Of a stretch of DNA of 64,000 nt, positions 1 to 11,896 are shown in pieces. The DNA comes from Winogradskyella luteola (GTDB taxonomy: Bacteria > Bacteroidota > Bacteroidia > Flavobacteriales > Flavobacteriaceae). Position 1 is the stretch's first letter; each line of letters starts with the position of its first letter. Made by a program: the position numbers and the translations under genes. The notes beneath the pieces are model-generated. The model saw only the letters and a program-made list of their open reading frames with translations, ran no database searches and had not been told where the DNA came from. The stretch is from the NCBI RefSeq assembly GCF_019203985.1, contig NZ_JAGSPD010000009.1, positions 62,001 to 126,000 of the forward strand. Direction: 5' to 3'.

Positions 1-107
1 GAATATATATAGGCGCACAAGGCGGAAAATGTAAGCTATACGTTTTAGGTCGAAATGACATACGTGAAACTCACACTATAGATCACAAAAGTAATGCCAA
101 AAATTAA
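1..107 (+). CDS. C-terminal end of an unidentified protein (truncated by window edge)
   Basis: An open frame with codons starting at base 3 runs from the window edge to a TAA at 105-107 and gives about 34 residues ending in DHKSNAKN. It looks coding: it is rich in charged residues, contains a GAQGGKCKLYVLG segment, and stops just before the convergent lipoprotein gene. Too little is present to name a family. I infer it is the tail of a plus-strand gene lying to the left. Confidence 0.45.
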   Translation, partial: IYIGAQGGKCKLYVLGRNDIRETHTIDHKSNAKN

Positions 108-115
108 ATTTAGTG

Positions 116-796
116 TTACTCTAATGTTATGCTAACATCTGTAAAGTTTAAATTCCAGTTGCCATCATCTTTTTTGTGGTCAATTGCGATTTTAATGCCA
201 TTAAAATCTTTATAGTTTTCGAAGGTGTTGGCTAATGATGGTTCTGCTGAATTTCCTTGTCTAAACACCCATTCTTTAATCATGTAATTTCCATCATAAT
301 AAATATCATAAGCATCACCTGGGGTATAACCTCCTTCGTTTGGGTAGGTTATGGTAATCATGTCTAACTGTTCTTTGTTAATTGGTGATTCTGCTTTTTC
401 AGGCTCTGAGATTGTAGCAGATGTATCCCAAACTAATTGAAATGGTACCAATAGCCAAAACTTGTCATTAATAAAGCCTCTGTCCACCCTAATATGTGTG
501 CTATCCATTTGGCTTCTAATATATTCTACAGAAGTCTCACCAGCCGTCATTTTTATTTTATCTTGCTTAGGGTTCCATACCCATGATCTGCCTTTTTCTT
601 TTATGGTATCTCTATCGACTTTAAAAGTGAACTTTACTTCCGATACATTTTTCCAATGTTCGTAACCATGTGCATTTGCTATTTTTTCGGCAATGGTTAA
701 TTCATTTTTTTCTTCATCAATTACGATGTCTTCCTTTTCGGATTTACAAGCTGAGACTAATAGCAAGCAAATCAAACCGAGATATAATGACTTCAT
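116..796 (-). CDS. Lipoprotein of DUF6503-like family
   Basis: About 226 residues. An N-terminal lipoprotein signal (MKSLYLGLICLLLVSAC) places it in the envelope. I take the ATG at 796 because it starts directly at the signal peptide; the open frame extends 13 codons further up but that part does not look like a signal sequence. The body has many Trp and Tyr residues and the phrase HGYEHW near the start of the mature part, as in the uncharacterised DUF6503 family, whose members seem to form a beta-rich lipid- or ligand-binding fold (family recall, not tested). The 41-bp gap to the divergent methyltransferase gene must hold both promoters. No biochemical role is known to me. Confidence 0.7.
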   Translation of the reverse strand: MKSLYLGLICLLLVSACKSEKEDIVIDEEKNELTIAEKIANAHGYEHWKNVSEVKFTFKVDRDTIKEKGRSWVWNPKQDKIKMTAGETSVEYIRSQMDSTHIRVDRGFINDKFWLLVPFQLVWDTSATISEPEKAESPINKEQLDMITITYPNEGGYTPGDAYDIYYDGNYMIKEWVFRQGNSAEPSLANTFENYKDFNGIKIAIDHKKDDGNWNLNFTDVSITLE

Positions 797-837
797 ATTA
801 AAAAGTTGTTTTAAATTACATGCAAAATTAACCAAGG

Positions 838-1638
838 ATGGAAGAGCGCGCTAATTATTTCAAGGTAAATAAAGATACTTGGAATAAAAAAGTAGATATA
901 CATGCCAAAAGCAAGATGTATAAAATGGAGGCTTTCAAAGCTGGAGAAACGTCTTTAATGCCTTACGAATTAAAGGCGCTTGGTAATGTTAGCGGAAAAT
1001 CGTTATTGCATCTCCAATGCCATTTTGGACAAGATACCTTGAGTTGGAGTAGAATGGGGGCAAAGTGTGTTGGTGTAGACCTAAGCGATGAAGGTATAAA
1101 ACTTGCTAAACAATTAAATGCCGAATTAAAGCTTGACGCTGATTTTATATGCTGTAACGTATTAGATACATCACAGTATGTTCCACAAAATTTTGATATT
1201 ATTTATACGAGTTATGGTGTTATTGGCTGGTTGCCAGATTTAAAACCTTGGGCAAAAATGATTTCAGAACGTCTTAAACCAGGTGGTGTGTTTTACATCG
1301 TTGAGTTTCACCCTATTCTATGGATGTTTGATTATGTTAATGGCAAGCCAAAAATGAAATACCATTACAATCAAGAAGAAGTTATTTATGATGAGTATGA
1401 AGGAACGTATGCCAACCAATCGTCAAAAATGGTAAGCAAGGAATATGGTTGGAATCATGGTTTAAGCGAAGTTGTCAATGCACTTATTGAAGCCGGATTG
1501 CAAGTAGAATACTTAAATGAATATGACGAAAGCCCCTACGATGTATTTCCTGATTTACTACAGCAGGAAAATGGCATGTTTAAGATGAAAAATCAGTTGT
1601 TTCCTATGATTTTTGAGATAAAGGCATGTAAATTATAG
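838..1638 (+). CDS. Class I SAM-dependent methyltransferase
   Basis: 266 residues with a Rossmann-type methyltransferase core. Motif I is visible at about residues 55-62 (LLHLQCHFGQDT, a variant of the usual GxGxG loop), followed by the acidic end of strand 2 (VGVDLS, residues 77-82) and motif IV near YTSYGVIGWLPDL. Later comes LKPGGVFYIVEFHP, typical of small-molecule methyltransferases of the UbiE/Coq5 type. It is soluble, with no signal peptide. The substrate cannot be told from sequence. It stands alone, divergent from the lipoprotein gene and convergent with msrA. Confidence 0.82.
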   Translation: MEERANYFKVNKDTWNKKVDIHAKSKMYKMEAFKAGETSLMPYELKALGNVSGKSLLHLQCHFGQDTLSWSRMGAKCVGVDLSDEGIKLAKQLNAELKLDADFICCNVLDTSQYVPQNFDIIYTSYGVIGWLPDLKPWAKMISERLKPGGVFYIVEFHPILWMFDYVNGKPKMKYHYNQEEVIYDEYEGTYANQSSKMVSKEYGWNHGLSEVVNALIEAGLQVEYLNEYDESPYDVFPDLLQQENGMFKMKNQLFPMIFEIKACKL

Positions 1639-1639
1639 G

Positions 1640-1671
1640 AGACCTGTTAGGTTTAAAAACCTGATAGGTCT
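1640..1671. repeat. Imperfect inverted repeat between convergent genes
   Basis: The arms GACCTGTTAGGTTT and AAACCTGATAGGTC pair over 14 bases with two mismatches around a 2-base centre. It fills the gap between the methyltransferase stop and the msrA stop. Similar GACCTG..CAGGTC hairpins are, as I recall, dispersed through flavobacterial genomes, and here it may also act as a two-way terminator. Confidence 0.6.
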
Positions 1672-1676
1672 AATAG

Positions 1677-2339
1677 TCAATGCTTTTCTTCATCCTTTAA
1701 CAACTCGGGAAACTTAGCTTTAAAACGATTTAGCCTTGGAATAGAAACCGCTCTAACATAGCTTTGGTTCGGGTTGCGTTTTTCAAAATCTTGATGATAC
1801 GCTTCGCCTTTATAAAACTTTTGAAACGGATATACTTCTGCAGCAATTTTAGCATCTAATTTTTTAGCCAGTGCGGCTTTTTTCTCTTCAATGATTTTCT
1901 TTTGCTCATCGTTTTGATAAAAAATAATGGAGCGGTATTGAGAACCTCTATCTGGCCCTTGTCCATTAACTTGTGTAGGGTTTTGAGAGCCGAAATAGAC
2001 GTCAACTAAAGTGGCAAAGCTCACAACTTCTGGGTCGTAAATAACCTCTACAGCTTCTGCATGGCCTGTGCTACCTGTATTGCTTTTCTCGTAAGTAATA
2101 TCATCAGTATGTCCGCCAGCATAACCATTAATCACTTCGTCAACACCTTTGACACTTTCGTAAATGGCTTCAACACACCAAAAACAACCACTCGCAAAAT
2201 AAGCTCTTGCTTTTCCGTCCTCTAAAGGAACAACAACAGGTTCTGCTTCAATAACTTCTTTTTGCTTTGGATTGGTTTGTGCCTGGTTGTGGCAACTAAA
2301 AAATAATGCAATACTAAACATGTATAATATTTTTTTCAT
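1677..2339 (-). CDS. msrA: Peptide-methionine (S)-S-oxide reductase, exported lipoprotein form
   Basis: 220 residues. MsrA reduces methionine-S-sulfoxide in damaged proteins. The catalytic motif GCFWC lies at residues 51-55 with the nucleophile at Cys52, followed by the family hallmarks GYAGGH, the TGHAEAV block and the YRSIIFY strand. Residues 1-16 form a lipoprotein signal ending in FFSC, so this copy repairs envelope proteins rather than cytoplasmic ones (inference from the signal). There is no fused MsrB domain. The gene is monocistronic and convergent with the methyltransferase. Confidence 0.95.
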   Translation of the reverse strand: MKKILYMFSIALFFSCHNQAQTNPKQKEVIEAEPVVVPLEDGKARAYFASGCFWCVEAIYESVKGVDEVINGYAGGHTDDITYEKSNTGSTGHAEAVEVIYDPEVVSFATLVDVYFGSQNPTQVNGQGPDRGSQYRSIIFYQNDEQKKIIEEKKAALAKKLDAKIAAEVYPFQKFYKGEAYHQDFEKRNPNQSYVRAVSIPRLNRFKAKFPELLKDEEKH

Positions 2340-4844
<2,505 letters not shown>

Positions 4845-4864
4845 TAAATTTTCTATAAAGCCAA

Positions 4865-4891
4865 AACCGCATAGATTCTATGCGGTTTTTT
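4865..4891 (+). terminator. Rho-independent terminator after gyrB
   Basis: The stem AACCGCATA / TATGCGGTT closes over a short loop and is followed by a run of T. It separates gyrB from the xrtF pair. Confidence 0.85.
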
Positions 4892-4993
4892 AGTTTAAAA
4901 TAATTGATTTAGTACCTATCTTAGCAAAAAAAACAAAAGATTAGAGAACTTATAACTAAATACAAACTCGTTATCCGTTTCATAGTAACCTTC

Positions 4994-5491
4994 TTGTTGG
5001 TCTATGGAGTACTGACACTTGGGTATTATTTGTATTTAAATTTATCTGACGGTTCTAAGTTCTACCCAGATTACATGACCAACCTGGTGGCTCATCAAAC
5101 AGATGCTTTAATCAACAGTGTAGGTTATGAATCTAAAGTGATACCACATTCCAAAGAGCCTTCAATGAAAGTTATTATAAATGGAAAATTTGTTGCACGG
5201 GTTATCGAAGGTTGTAATGCTGTAAGTGTAATCATTTTGTTTTTGTCATTTATTATGGCTTTTGCAGGCAAACTTAAAACCACATTACTCTATTGCTTTG
5301 CAGGCAGTATTATTATTTATACGTTCAACCTTCTACGTATTGTAGTTTTGTCTGTTGGCTTGTACCATTACCCATGGAGACGAGAGCTGTTGCACGAAAT
5401 CATATTTCCATTATTCATATACGGAACAGTATTTTTACTTTGGATGGTTTGGGTTAATCGTTTTTCAAAATCCATAAAAGCTAATGCCTAA
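4994..5491 (+). CDS. xrtF: Exosortase family protein XrtF
   Basis: 165 residues from a TTG start. It is a polytopic membrane protein of the exosortase/archaeosortase family, transpeptidase-like enzymes that process C-terminal sorting signals. The expected Cys-Arg-His set is present: Cys74 in IEGCNAV, Arg115 in NLLRIVV and His134 in ELLHEII, each beside a membrane segment. The next gene is the usual XrtF partner, which supports the name. The start is uncertain: the frame stays open upstream to 4925 and encodes a plausible continuation of the first membrane helix (KLVIRFIVTFLLVYGVL), but offers no ATG or GTG. Initiation at an ATT near 4940 is possible. Confidence 0.85.
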   Translation: MLVYGVLTLGYYLYLNLSDGSKFYPDYMTNLVAHQTDALINSVGYESKVIPHSKEPSMKVIINGKFVARVIEGCNAVSVIILFLSFIMAFAGKLKTTLLYCFAGSIIIYTFNLLRIVVLSVGLYHYPWRRELLHEIIFPLFIYGTVFLLWMVWVNRFSKSIKANA

Positions 5492-5912
5492 GCTAACACG
5501 ATACATATTAGTTTTTCTGTTATTCCTTGTTTTGGTTGCCATACGTGGTTTTGAAGACTATCTGTTCTACGATCCCTATTTAGAATTTTTTGAAAGCGAT
5601 TATTTGTATATGGACAATCCCAGACGCGAAATTGCCAAGCTAGTCTTTTATACTAGCTTCAGATATGTGTTGAATACTTTAGCGTCTTTAGGTATTCTTT
5701 ATCTTATTTTTAATGATAAACCAATGCTAAAGTTCTCTGTTTTGCTTTATGGTATCGCTTATGTGTTATTGCTCATTCCATTTCTCTATTTTGTGATTCA
5801 TCATAAGCAAGAAGATTACTATTTGTTTTTCAATATTAGACGATTTTTAATTCAGCCAATTGGGTTACTATTGCTGTTACCGGCTTTTTATTATTACAAA
5901 CTCAATCGTTAA
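5484..5912 (+). CDS. Exosortase F system-associated membrane protein
   Basis: 142 residues with four predicted membrane segments (about 7-22, 52-75, 82-105 and 118-137). The first loop carries the FEDYLFYDPYLEFF segment that I recall as typical of the family always found next to XrtF. Its ATG overlaps the end of xrtF by 8 bases, so the two are translationally coupled. It presumably works with XrtF in the inner membrane; its biochemical role is not known to me. Confidence 0.85.
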   Translation: MPKLTRYILVFLLFLVLVAIRGFEDYLFYDPYLEFFESDYLYMDNPRREIAKLVFYTSFRYVLNTLASLGILYLIFNDKPMLKFSVLLYGIAYVLLLIPFLYFVIHHKQEDYYLFFNIRRFLIQPIGLLLLLPAFYYYKLNR

Positions 5913-5961
5913 GTATTTTATAATTTCTCGTTTAATTTTGGGAATTTTGTAATTTTGTAAT

Positions 5962-6375
5962 GTGAAAAGTTCTACATCACATAAAAGTTTTTCAATTCTA
6001 TTGTCACTGTTGGTTTTAGTGTCGACGCTGTCATTGACCATAGAAAAACATTTCTGTGGAGGTGTGTTGGTTGATATTGCTATATTTACAGAAGTTGAGA
6101 AATGCTCAGATGATGTTACAGGCACTACTGAAAATAATATCGCCAAAAAGTCTTGTTGCAAGGATGAAGTCGATGTCTTTAAAGGTTTAGATAAAGTCAC
6201 CACAAATTCGTTTGAAGATTTAGACGATATTCAAAAACAGATTTTATTAGCTTACAGTTTTTCATATATCAATCTTTTTGAAGGCCTTCCGAATTTAATA
6301 ATTCCGCATAAAAATTATAAACCTCCAATACTCTTCAAAGACATACAGGTCTTAGATGAAACTTACCTTATTTGA
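5962..6375 (+). CDS. HYC_CC_PP family protein, likely metal-associated
   Basis: 137 residues from a GTG start. One N-terminal membrane or signal segment (about 10-26) is followed by the family's defining marks: an aromatic/His-Cys pair (His30, Cys32, here KHFCGG), a Cys-Cys pair (Cys65-Cys66 in KSCCKDE), and a Pro-Pro near 128. The family function is unknown. It stands 70 bp ahead of a TonB-dependent receptor and an HMA-domain protein, so I infer a part in metal uptake or sensing at the envelope. The start could instead be a slightly later codon, because the ATG overlapping this GTG is out of frame. Confidence 0.75.
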   Translation: MKSSTSHKSFSILLSLLVLVSTLSLTIEKHFCGGVLVDIAIFTEVEKCSDDVTGTTENNIAKKSCCKDEVDVFKGLDKVTTNSFEDLDDIQKQILLAYSFSYINLFEGLPNLIIPHKNYKPPILFKDIQVLDETYLI

Positions 6376-6400
6376 TTTAGTATAGCTTTTATTAGAAAGT

Positions 6401-6418
6401 GCACATACTCATATGTGC
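6401..6418. promoter_or_regulatory. Perfect palindrome upstream of the TonB receptor
   Basis: GCACATA and TATGTGC form a perfect 7-bp inverted repeat around CTCA, 27 bp before the receptor start. There is no T-run after it, so it does not look like a terminator. An operator for a dimeric regulator or a leader hairpin fits better. This is inference from position and symmetry only. Confidence 0.4.
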
Positions 6419-6445
6419 TAAATGTTATACCTAAAAATCAAATAA

Positions 6446-8704
6446 ATGAAAAAATATTTAATAATAATTTTTTTGTTCTTGTCACTTGTTATATCTGCGC
6501 AAGAACAGCTTAAAGGCATTGTTTTAGAAACAAGTACGTCTAAAGAAAGTCCGTTGCCTGGGGCTAATGTCTATTGGTTAGGCTCAACAATAGGCGCTAT
6601 AACAAATGAGGATGGTACATTTTCTTTACCCTATAAGTTCTCGTTTAATAAACTGGTTATAAGCTATGTTGGTTTTAAAACGGATACTTTAGTGGTAACC
6701 GAAAACAAGTATATAAAGCATGTATTGCAGGCATCAGATGAGTTGGATGCTATAACTGTAACCTCTCGGAAAAAAGCAACTGCAAGATCGTATTTAAAAG
6801 CAGAAAACACGCTTTTTGTTAGTAGTGACGAGCTATTAAAAGCGGCTTGTTGTAACCTTTCCGAAAGTTTTGAAACCAATCCGTCAATCGATGTTAATTT
6901 TGCTGATGCTGTTTCGGGTACACGCCAAATAAAAATGTTGGGGCTTAACTCGCCCTATATTTTAATAGCTACGGAAAATATACCTGCCATTCGTGGGGCA
7001 TCTCAGGCTTATGGCTTAAGTTTTATACCTGGTACTTGGGTAGAGAGTATTCAAATTACCAAAGGCGCTGGTAGTGTGGTTAATGGTTTTGAGAGTATTG
7101 CAGGTCAGATTAACGCCGAACTTGTTAAACCCAGCACAGATAATAAGTTGTTTGTAAACCTTTATGGAGCTTCAAATGAGCGTTTGGAGTTGAATACACA
7201 TTTTAATACTAAGGTGTCAGATAAGTGGAGTACAGGGTTATATATACATGGTAATACACATCAACAAAAGCACGATGTTAATGACGATGGTTTTTTGGAT
7301 ATGCCATTATACAATCAAATTAATGTAATGAACCGTTGGCAATATACCAATACGGAAAAAGGAGTAGTGAGCTTTATCAATTTAAGATATCTAAATGATG
7401 AAAAGCAAGCTGGTCAGCTGAGTTTTAATCCAGATAATTTTGATCCAAGAAATACTGGGCCGCTGAACGAAGTCGAAGCGTGGGGAAGTGAAATTAATAC
7501 CGAACGTTTTGAAGTCACTACTAAGTTAGGCTATGTAAATCCTGAAATTCCGTATCAGAGTTTAGGGTTTCAAACTGCGTTTAGCCATCACAGTCAAGAT
7601 TCATATTTTGGTCTGAATTTATACGATATTCAGCATAATAGCTTTTATTCAAATTTAGTATATAACAGTATTATCTCAGATTCGCGCCATAAAGTAAAAA
7701 CAGGATTAAGTTTTACATACGATCACTATGATGAGCTGGTAAACACCCAAGAGTTTGAACGAACCGAAAATTCTGTGGGAGCGTTTTTTGAATATGCTTA
7801 CGATAACTTAGATAAGTTGACGATGACTGTTGGCGTACGAGTTGATCAGCATAACAGATTGGGCTTTTTTGTAACGCCAAGATTGCATGTTCGATATACC
7901 CCGTGGGAAAAATCAGCACTTAGAGCATCTGTGGGAAGAGGAAAGCGAAGTGCCAATATTTTTGCTGAAAACCAGAATCTATTTTCTAGCTCTAGGCAAA
8001 TAAATATCTTAAATTCAGGTGGAAAAATTTACGGCTTGGATCCAGAAATTGCCTGGAACTATGGCGTAAGCTACCTACAGGGTTTTAATTTGTTTGGTCG
8101 ATCTGCTGATGTAACTTTTGATTTTTATAGAACCGATTTTCAAAATCAGGTTGTGGTCGATTGGGAAAATCCTTTTGAAATTAATTTTTACAATTTGGAA
8201 GGGGAGAGCTACGCCAATAGTTTTCAGTTCGAATTTAATTACAATGCTTTTGAAGGTTTTGATTTAAGGACAGCCTACAAGTATTACGATATAAAAACAG
8301 ATTATAATTCTGGTAAATTAGAAAAACCGTTGATTCCAAAAAATCGAATATTTGCTAACGCATCTTACGAAACAAATCAAAATGAGAATGGAAGCCAATG
8401 GAAATTTGATACCACATATAATTGGTTAGATTCGCAACGTTATCCTAGTACAGCTTTGAGTGCGCCAGAATTTCAATTAGATGAGTACTCACCGACAGTG
8501 GGAACACTAAATGTACAAATCACAAAAGTGTTTTCTCCCAAATTTGAAGTATATTTAGGTGGTGAGAATGTAACTAATGTTAGGCAACCGAATCCTATTA
8601 TTAGTCCAGATGATCCGTTTGGTTCAAATTTTGATAGTAATTTTGTGTATGGTCCAATTTTTGGAAGTCTGTATTATGCAGGATTGCGATATAAAATACA
8701 ATAA
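6446..8704 (+). CDS. TonB-dependent outer-membrane receptor with carboxypeptidase-like N-terminal domain
   Basis: 752 residues. A signal peptide ends at ISAQ (about 19). A carboxypeptidase-regulatory-like beta-sandwich (22-95) is followed by a plug domain (about 120-225, with IQITKGAGSVVNGFESIAGQIN) and a 22-strand-type barrel that ends on an aromatic-rich last strand (LYYAGLRYKIQ). Such receptors import substrates over the outer membrane with energy from TonB-ExbBD. A Cys135-Cys136 pair at the plug entry is unusual and matches Cys pairs in both neighbours. With an HMA protein next door, a copper or other thiophilic metal is the most likely cargo, but that is inference. No SusD partner is present, which argues against glycans. 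Confidence 0.88.
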   Translation: MKKYLIIIFLFLSLVISAQEQLKGIVLETSTSKESPLPGANVYWLGSTIGAITNEDGTFSLPYKFSFNKLVISYVGFKTDTLVVTENKYIKHVLQASDELDAITVTSRKKATARSYLKAENTLFVSSDELLKAACCNLSESFETNPSIDVNFADAVSGTRQIKMLGLNSPYILIATENIPAIRGASQAYGLSFIPGTWVESIQITKGAGSVVNGFESIAGQINAELVKPSTDNKLFVNLYGASNERLELNTHFNTKVSDKWSTGLYIHGNTHQQKHDVNDDGFLDMPLYNQINVMNRWQYTNTEKGVVSFINLRYLNDEKQAGQLSFNPDNFDPRNTGPLNEVEAWGSEINTERFEVTTKLGYVNPEIPYQSLGFQTAFSHHSQDSYFGLNLYDIQHNSFYSNLVYNSIISDSRHKVKTGLSFTYDHYDELVNTQEFERTENSVGAFFEYAYDNLDKLTMTVGVRVDQHNRLGFFVTPRLHVRYTPWEKSALRASVGRGKRSANIFAENQNLFSSSRQINILNSGGKIYGLDPEIAWNYGVSYLQGFNLFGRSADVTFDFYRTDFQNQVVVDWENPFEINFYNLEGESYANSFQFEFNYNAFEGFDLRTAYKYYDIKTDYNSGKLEKPLIPKNRIFANASYETNQNENGSQWKFDTTYNWLDSQRYPSTALSAPEFQLDEYSPTVGTLNVQITKVFSPKFEVYLGGENVTNVRQPNPIISPDDPFGSNFDSNFVYGPIFGSLYYAGLRYKIQ

Positions 8705-8710
8705 ACCCGT

Positions 8711-8730
8711 ATTTCTGCGAAAGTAGGAAT
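8711..8730. repeat. REP-like palindrome (degenerate copy)
   Basis: ATTTCTGC-GAAA-GTAGGAAT is an imperfect copy of the palindrome seen intact at 11015-11034. It sits between the receptor and the HMA gene. Confidence 0.6.
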
Positions 8731-8750
8731 CTGAAAAAACGAATAGTAAT

Positions 8751-8770
8751 ATTCCCATTTTTATGGGAAT
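8751..8770. repeat. Palindrome with ATTCC/GGAAT ends
   Basis: ATTCCCAT and ATGGGAAT form a perfect 8-bp stem around four T. It lies 20 bp after the repeat at 8711-8730 and shares its ATTCC/GGAAT ends, so the two may form one composite repeat unit. Confidence 0.55.
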
Positions 8771-8785
8771 GAAAATAAATTTTCA

Positions 8786-9163
8786 ATGAAACAAATAATT
8801 TTAATAGTTACGTTATTAATAACTACAATAACTTTTTCACAAAACAAAAATGCTAAAACCATCATTGAAGTCGATGGTATTTGTGGTATGTGTAAAGAGC
8901 GCATAGAAAAAGCCGCCATTAGAACCAAAGGTGTAAAATCAGCCGTTTGGAATGTAGATACACATGAGCTAAAATTGATTTATGATGAACGTAAAACAGA
9001 TTTAAAAACCATATCGCAAAAAATAGCTTCTGTAGGTCACGACACTAAAGACGTAAAAGCCACTGACGAGCAATATGCATCGGTTCATCCCTGTTGCAAG
9101 TATCGTGATAAAGATGTGGTAGAAGACCACGAAGGAGAAAAGAAATCGGATAATGAAAACTAA
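8786..9163 (+). CDS. Exported heavy-metal-associated (HMA) domain protein
   Basis: 125 residues with a signal peptide ending about residue 19. The HMA ferredoxin-like domain spans about 24-92 and carries the metal-binding pair Cys33 and Cys36 (GICGMCKER). A second possible site, His101-Pro-Cys103-Cys104, follows, and the tail is rich in Asp, Glu and His. In the periplasm it probably takes or delivers a soft metal such as copper, working with the TonB receptor just upstream. A strong terminator follows, so this closes the metal locus. Confidence 0.85.
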   Translation: MKQIILIVTLLITTITFSQNKNAKTIIEVDGICGMCKERIEKAAIRTKGVKSAVWNVDTHELKLIYDERKTDLKTISQKIASVGHDTKDVKATDEQYASVHPCCKYRDKDVVEDHEGEKKSDNEN

Positions 9164-9167
9164 ATTA

Positions 9168-9198
9168 AAAGCCCTTGATAAAAATCAAGGGCTTTTTT
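9168..9198. terminator. Terminator, probably two-way, between HMA gene and groEL
   Basis: The stem AAGCCCTTGAT / ATCAAGGGCTT has a 4-A loop and T-rich flank on one side and A-rich flank on the other. It can therefore end transcripts from both the HMA gene and groEL. Confidence 0.8.
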
Positions 9199-9264
9199 CA
9201 TAATATTTATACTCATTAGTTATTATTCAATAAAAATGAGTTTGTTGCTTGTCCGTGCTACGGA

Positions 9265-10911
<1,647 letters not shown>

Positions 10912-11014
10912 TTAAATTTTAAAATCTCAAAAACCAAATACTAAATCCCAATAGGGAATAAGCATTTCAATTTTTATTGATTTTGGAATTTGTTTTTTAG
11001 TTTTTATTTATGAG

Positions 11015-11034
11015 ATTCCTGCTTGCGCAGGAAT
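11015..11034. repeat. REP-like palindrome between groES and groEL
   Basis: ATTCCTGC-TTGC-GCAGGAAT is a perfect 8-bp inverted repeat followed by GACAAT. It lies in the groES-groEL gap and could affect processing or the ratio of the two messages. A degenerate relative is at 8711-8730. Confidence 0.65.
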
Positions 11035-11040
11035 GACAAT

Positions 11041-11316
11041 CTAGATTATTGCCAAGATGTCACTCTCTCGCATCATTAAATAGTCTTTACCTTCAAGTTT
11101 AAGTTCTGTGCCTCCATACTTTCCATATAGTACAGTGTCACCAACGTTTACAGTTAAAGGTTCATCTTTTTTTCCGTTGCCAACAGCAACAACAGTTCCC
11201 TTTTGCGGTTTTTCTTTTGCATTATCTGGAATGATAATACCAGAAGCTGTTTTTGTTTCAGCTTCCATAGGTTCTACTAGAACGCGGTCTGCTAAAGGTT
11301 TAATGTTTAAAGCCAT
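11041..11316 (-). CDS. groES: Co-chaperonin GroES (Cpn10)
   Basis: 91 residues. It caps the GroEL ring. The family signature [13 protein letters not shown] begins at residue 7, the mobile loop ([15 protein letters not shown]) is at about 23-37, and the [27 protein letters not shown] end is typical (shown in part). It is first in the groES-groEL unit and is preceded by an elaborate promoter region. Confidence 0.97.
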   Translation of the reverse strand: MALNIKPLADRVLVEPMEAETKTASGIIIPDNAKEKPQKGTVVAVGNGKKDEPLTVNVGDTVLYGKYGGTELKLEGKDYLMMRESDILAII

Positions 11317-11369
11317 TTTTTAATATATTTTTTAGTTGTTTAATTAAAGATTACGCTAAAGCGTATTTC

Positions 11370-11471
11370 GAAAATTATGCCAATGAATGCCAACTGACAA
11401 AGTTTCAGATTTATTTGGCATTGCCATGGTATATTATTGTGAAAGATTCTGAAACATTGAGACGGTTTCAG
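11370..11471 (-). promoter_or_regulatory. groESL promoter with repeated putative operators
   Basis: On the minus strand, TTTG (complement of 11398-11401) and TAATTTTC (complement of 11370-11377) are 20 bp apart, matching the Bacteroidota promoter with one mismatch. Two TTGGCAT elements stand 10 bp apart in the spacer (11377-11383 and 11387-11393), with an inverted copy at 11415-11421. A perfect inverted repeat CTGAAAC-N9-GTTTCAG spans 11449-11471, and a further half site at 11402-11408 touches the -33 element. No CIRCE sequence is present. Confidence 0.5.
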
Positions 11472-11488
11472 CACAAGAAAATTCATAA

Positions 11489-11517
11489 TAAAAAAAGCCA
11501 ACCATTAGGTTGACTTT
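11489..11517 (-). terminator. Terminator after secG
   Basis: On the minus strand, GTCAACC-TAAT-GGTTGGC is followed by a T-run. It ends the long miaB-to-secG unit just before the groESL promoter. Confidence 0.75.
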
Positions 11518-11544
11518 AAATTATATAACTAAAAGGATCGATTA

Positions 11545-11895
11545 TTACCCTCCTATTGAATCATTTAAATTTGTTGTGTTATCATCCGTAGATTGAGGTA
11601 ATGTTGCAGGTACGTTAGTAGCATCGTCTTCATCATAGGCTTTTGACTCAACTACTGCTCCAGAGTCTATAGTAAGATTAGAAGCTAGTATTAACAAAAT
11701 AAGTGCTGTTGCCAAAAACCAAGTACTTTTATCTAAAAAATCACTTGTTTTCTTTACACCACCTAATTGTTGTGTGCCACCACCACCAAATGATGACGAT
11801 AAACCTCCACCTTTAGGATTTTGTACCATAATCACTACTACTAGCAAAAAGGCTACTATGACAATTAGTATTAAAAATATTGTAAATGCACTCAT
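11545..11895 (-). CDS. secG: Protein translocase subunit SecG
   Basis: 116 residues. SecG is the small accessory part of the SecYEG channel in the inner membrane. Two membrane helices are visible (about 3-24 and 54-73), joined by the hallmark NPKGGGLSSSFGGGG loop. The acidic, Asn/Thr-rich tail of about 40 residues is longer than in enterobacteria but usual in Bacteroidota. It starts one base after the stop of the TPR gene upstream. Confidence 0.93.
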   Translation of the reverse strand: MSAFTIFLILIVIVAFLLVVVIMVQNPKGGGLSSSFGGGGTQQLGGVKKTSDFLDKSTWFLATALILLILASNLTIDSGAVVESKAYDEDDATNVPATLPQSTDDNTTNLNDSIGG

Positions 11896-11896
11896 T

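Noticed and set aside
11317-11544. A CIRCE/HrcA site before groESL
   Set aside because: The sequence TTAGCACTC or its mirror does not occur there. The repeats present are of other sequence and are reported separately.
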